From an uncultured Paludibacter sp. (GTDB lineage: Bacteria > Bacteroidota > Bacteroidia > Bacteroidales > Paludibacteraceae), in assembly GCA_937927845.1 (NCBI GenBank), contig CALFXE010000070.1:1-43712 (forward strand): a stretch of 43,712 nucleotides of DNA, given 5' to 3'. Position numbers and translations under genes: made by a program. Position 1 is the stretch's first letter. Each line of letters starts with the position of its first letter. Of this stretch, positions 42,570 through 43,712 are shown piece by piece. The notes under the pieces are model-generated. The model worked only from the letters and a program-made list of their open reading frames with translations, ran no database searches and was not told where the DNA came from.

Positions 42570-43517
42570 ATGAAAGCCATAACAAAAACAGATTTTCAGT
42601 TTGACGGTCAGAATGCTGTATACCACGGCAAAGTGCGTGATGTATATACAATTAAAAACGATATATTGGTAATGATAGCAACCGATAGAATATCAGCTTT
42701 CGATGTTGTGTTACCCAAAGGAATTCCTTTTAAAGGACAAATGCTCAATCAGATAGCAGCTAAGTTTCTTGATGCAACAGCCGATATAGTCCCAAACTGG
42801 AAATTAGCCACACCCGACCCAATGGTAACTGTAGGCTTAAAATGCGAAGGATTTCCTGTTGAAATGATAGTTCGTGGTTATCTTTGCGGAAGCGCATGGC
42901 GAGCATATAAAAGTGGTGTACGTGAAATATGCGGAGTGAAAATACCTGATGGAATGCGTGAAAATCAAAAATTTGAAACTCCTATAATCACACCTACAAC
43001 TAAGGCTGAATACGGGATGCATGATGAAGATATTTCGAAAGAAGAAATACTAAAACAAGGTTTAGTTTCAGAAGCTGACTATACTTTATTAGAAAAGTAC
43101 ACGATGGGATTATTCCTTAGAGGTTCTGAAATTGCTGCTAAAAGAGGTTTGATTTTAGTCGACACTAAATATGAATTTGGCAAAAAAGATGGAAAAATCT
43201 ATTTGATTGATGAAATACATACTCCGGATTCATCACGTTATTTCTATGCTGACGGATATCAGGAAAGATTTGAAAAGGGTGAAGCACAGAAGCAATTGTC
43301 AAAAGAATTTGTGCGTGAATGGCTGATGGCAAATAACTTTCAAGGCAAAGAAGGTCAGACTGTTCCGGAAATGACTGACGAAATAGTTACAGGTATCAGC
43401 GAAAGATATATAGAATTATACGAGAACATCACGGGAGAAACATTCCTGCGCTCAGATATCAGTGATATTACAACAAGGATAGAAAAAAATATTGTAGAAT
43501 ATTTGAAGAAACTTTAA
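42570..43517 (+). CDS. purC: Phosphoribosylaminoimidazole-succinocarboxamide synthase
   Basis: SAICAR synthetase of purine synthesis, which joins CAIR and aspartate with ATP. It is 315 aa, the longer form of the family. KVRDVYTIKNDILVMIATDRISAFD carries the nucleotide site. VEMIVRGYLCGSAWRAYKSG and ITPTTKAEYGMHDEDIS are the conserved substrate-binding motifs, and YLIDEIHTPDSSRYF is the C-terminal signature. It probably shares a transcript with the DUF3298-like gene. Confidence 0.98.
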   Translation: MKAITKTDFQFDGQNAVYHGKVRDVYTIKNDILVMIATDRISAFDVVLPKGIPFKGQMLNQIAAKFLDATADIVPNWKLATPDPMVTVGLKCEGFPVEMIVRGYLCGSAWRAYKSGVREICGVKIPDGMRENQKFETPIITPTTKAEYGMHDEDISKEEILKQGLVSEADYTLLEKYTMGLFLRGSEIAAKRGLILVDTKYEFGKKDGKIYLIDEIHTPDSSRYFYADGYQERFEKGEAQKQLSKEFVREWLMANNFQGKEGQTVPEMTDEIVTGISERYIELYENITGETFLRSDISDITTRIEKNIVEYLKKL

Positions 43518-43532
43518 ACAAAAGCAGAGATA

Positions 43533-43567
43533 TTTTGTTGAATAAAATAACAAAACAATATTTTTTT
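43533..43567 (+). terminator. Probable weak terminator after purC
   Basis: A 7-bp AT-only stem (TTTTGTT with AACAAAA) followed by a T-run at 43561-43567. The stem is low in GC, so it is only a weak candidate. Confidence 0.4.
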
Positions 43568-43575
43568 ATCTAATT

Positions 43576-43606
43576 ATTGTTGTTTTATAAAAATAATGTA
43601 TCTTTG
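43576..43606 (+). promoter_or_regulatory. Promoter of the leader-like peptide at the right edge
   Basis: -33-like ATTG (43576-43579), a 19-nt spacer and -7 box TATCTTTG (43599-43606). It reads toward the short open frame at 43630 and on out of the window. Confidence 0.75.
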
Positions 43607-43629
43607 CACACACAAATTGATAATGCGCA

Positions 43630-43692
43630 ATGAATAAAAATTCTCTACATATTTTATTACTCGGTATTATTATTCTTTTACAAAAGCAGTAA
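43630..43692 (+). CDS. Leu/Ile-rich peptide, candidate leader of a branched-chain operon
   Basis: A 20-codon frame, MNKNSLHILLLGIIILLQKQ, ending at TAA. Six Leu and four Ile codons make half of it, in two clusters (residues 8-11 and 13-17). It sits about 17 nt after a consensus promoter, as trpL does in this window. The window ends 20 nt later, so neither the attenuator nor the regulated genes can be seen. A 7-bp inverted repeat (TCTACAT at 43644-43650, ATGTAGA at 43706-43712) might be part of a leader structure. The alternative is a chance short frame or a tiny membrane peptide. Confidence 0.55.
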   Translation: MNKNSLHILLLGIIILLQKQ

Positions 43693-43712
43693 GAGTGAGT
43701 TTGGTATGTAGA

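Noticed and set aside
1..43712. tRNA, rRNA or insertion-sequence genes
   Set aside because: I looked for cloverleaf arms, T-loop GTTCGAATC-like motifs, transposase frames and terminal inverted repeats and saw none that could be supported.

Overview
The window is AT-rich chromosomal DNA from a member of the Bacteroidota, most likely the order Bacteroidales. Three things point there. Most genes that begin a transcription unit have a Bacteroidota-type promoter upstream (-7 box TAnnTTTG, often with a TTTG/TTG-like -33 box 19-20 nt further up), and Shine-Dalgarno sequences are not evident. Lineage-typical families are present (DUF4270 and GSCFA proteins, a carboxypeptidase-regulatory-type TonB receptor, a stand-alone starch-synthase-like half protein). 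The Tgt lacks zinc cysteines. Pyruvate:ferredoxin oxidoreductase together with Na+-NQR fits an anaerobe or microaerobe.

Layout. 1-2250: serS, then the L21/L27 operon (rplU-rpmA), all on the minus strand. 2455-4708: a GNAT acetyltransferase (+) converging on an MscS-type channel (-). 4857-11102: a minus-strand trp operon, promoter > leader peptide with three Trp codons > attenuator > trpB-trpE-trpD-trpC-trpF-trpA, with no trpG. 11184-17183: nqrABCDEF (-). 17375-22167: nagB, a truncated dinD remnant, a small lipoprotein and a large AsmA-like protein (-). 22232-27097: an AAA ATPase and pyruvate:ferredoxin oxidoreductase (+), ending in a bidirectional terminator shared with the facing panC-panD-tgt operon (-, 27110-29508). 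29562-37798: a plus-strand run of glycogen-synthase-like half protein, DUF4270 lipoprotein, ribosomal protein S1, GSCFA protein and a large EF-hand-like membrane protein. 37816-41458: a minus-strand set that looks metal-related (His/Cys-rich protein, TonB receptor, HMA-domain protein, Cys/Lys-rich peptide). 41510-43712: a DUF3298-like protein, purC, and a short Leu/Ile-rich leader-like peptide at the right edge whose downstream operon is outside the window.

Two regulatory themes stand out. First, the trp leader shows a full classical attenuation layout: peptide MKRNIVNTAWWWHLQNFIP, mutually exclusive 1:2 and 2:3 pairings, and a terminator hairpin. A second leader-like peptide (MNKNSLHILLLGIIILLQKQ) sits behind its own promoter at the right edge. 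Second, a family of modular low-complexity repeats lies directly upstream of start codons at five places, always in the same orientation relative to the gene and ending 0-3 nt before the ATG. The modules are short words in tandem, in the coding sense GTGATTAGT, GGAGTAT, ACTATAG and CACATTAGC. Three copies fill the whole space between an upstream stop codon and the next start codon inside an operon, and two fill the 5' untranslated region between promoter and ATG. This repeat family is the least explained structure in the window.
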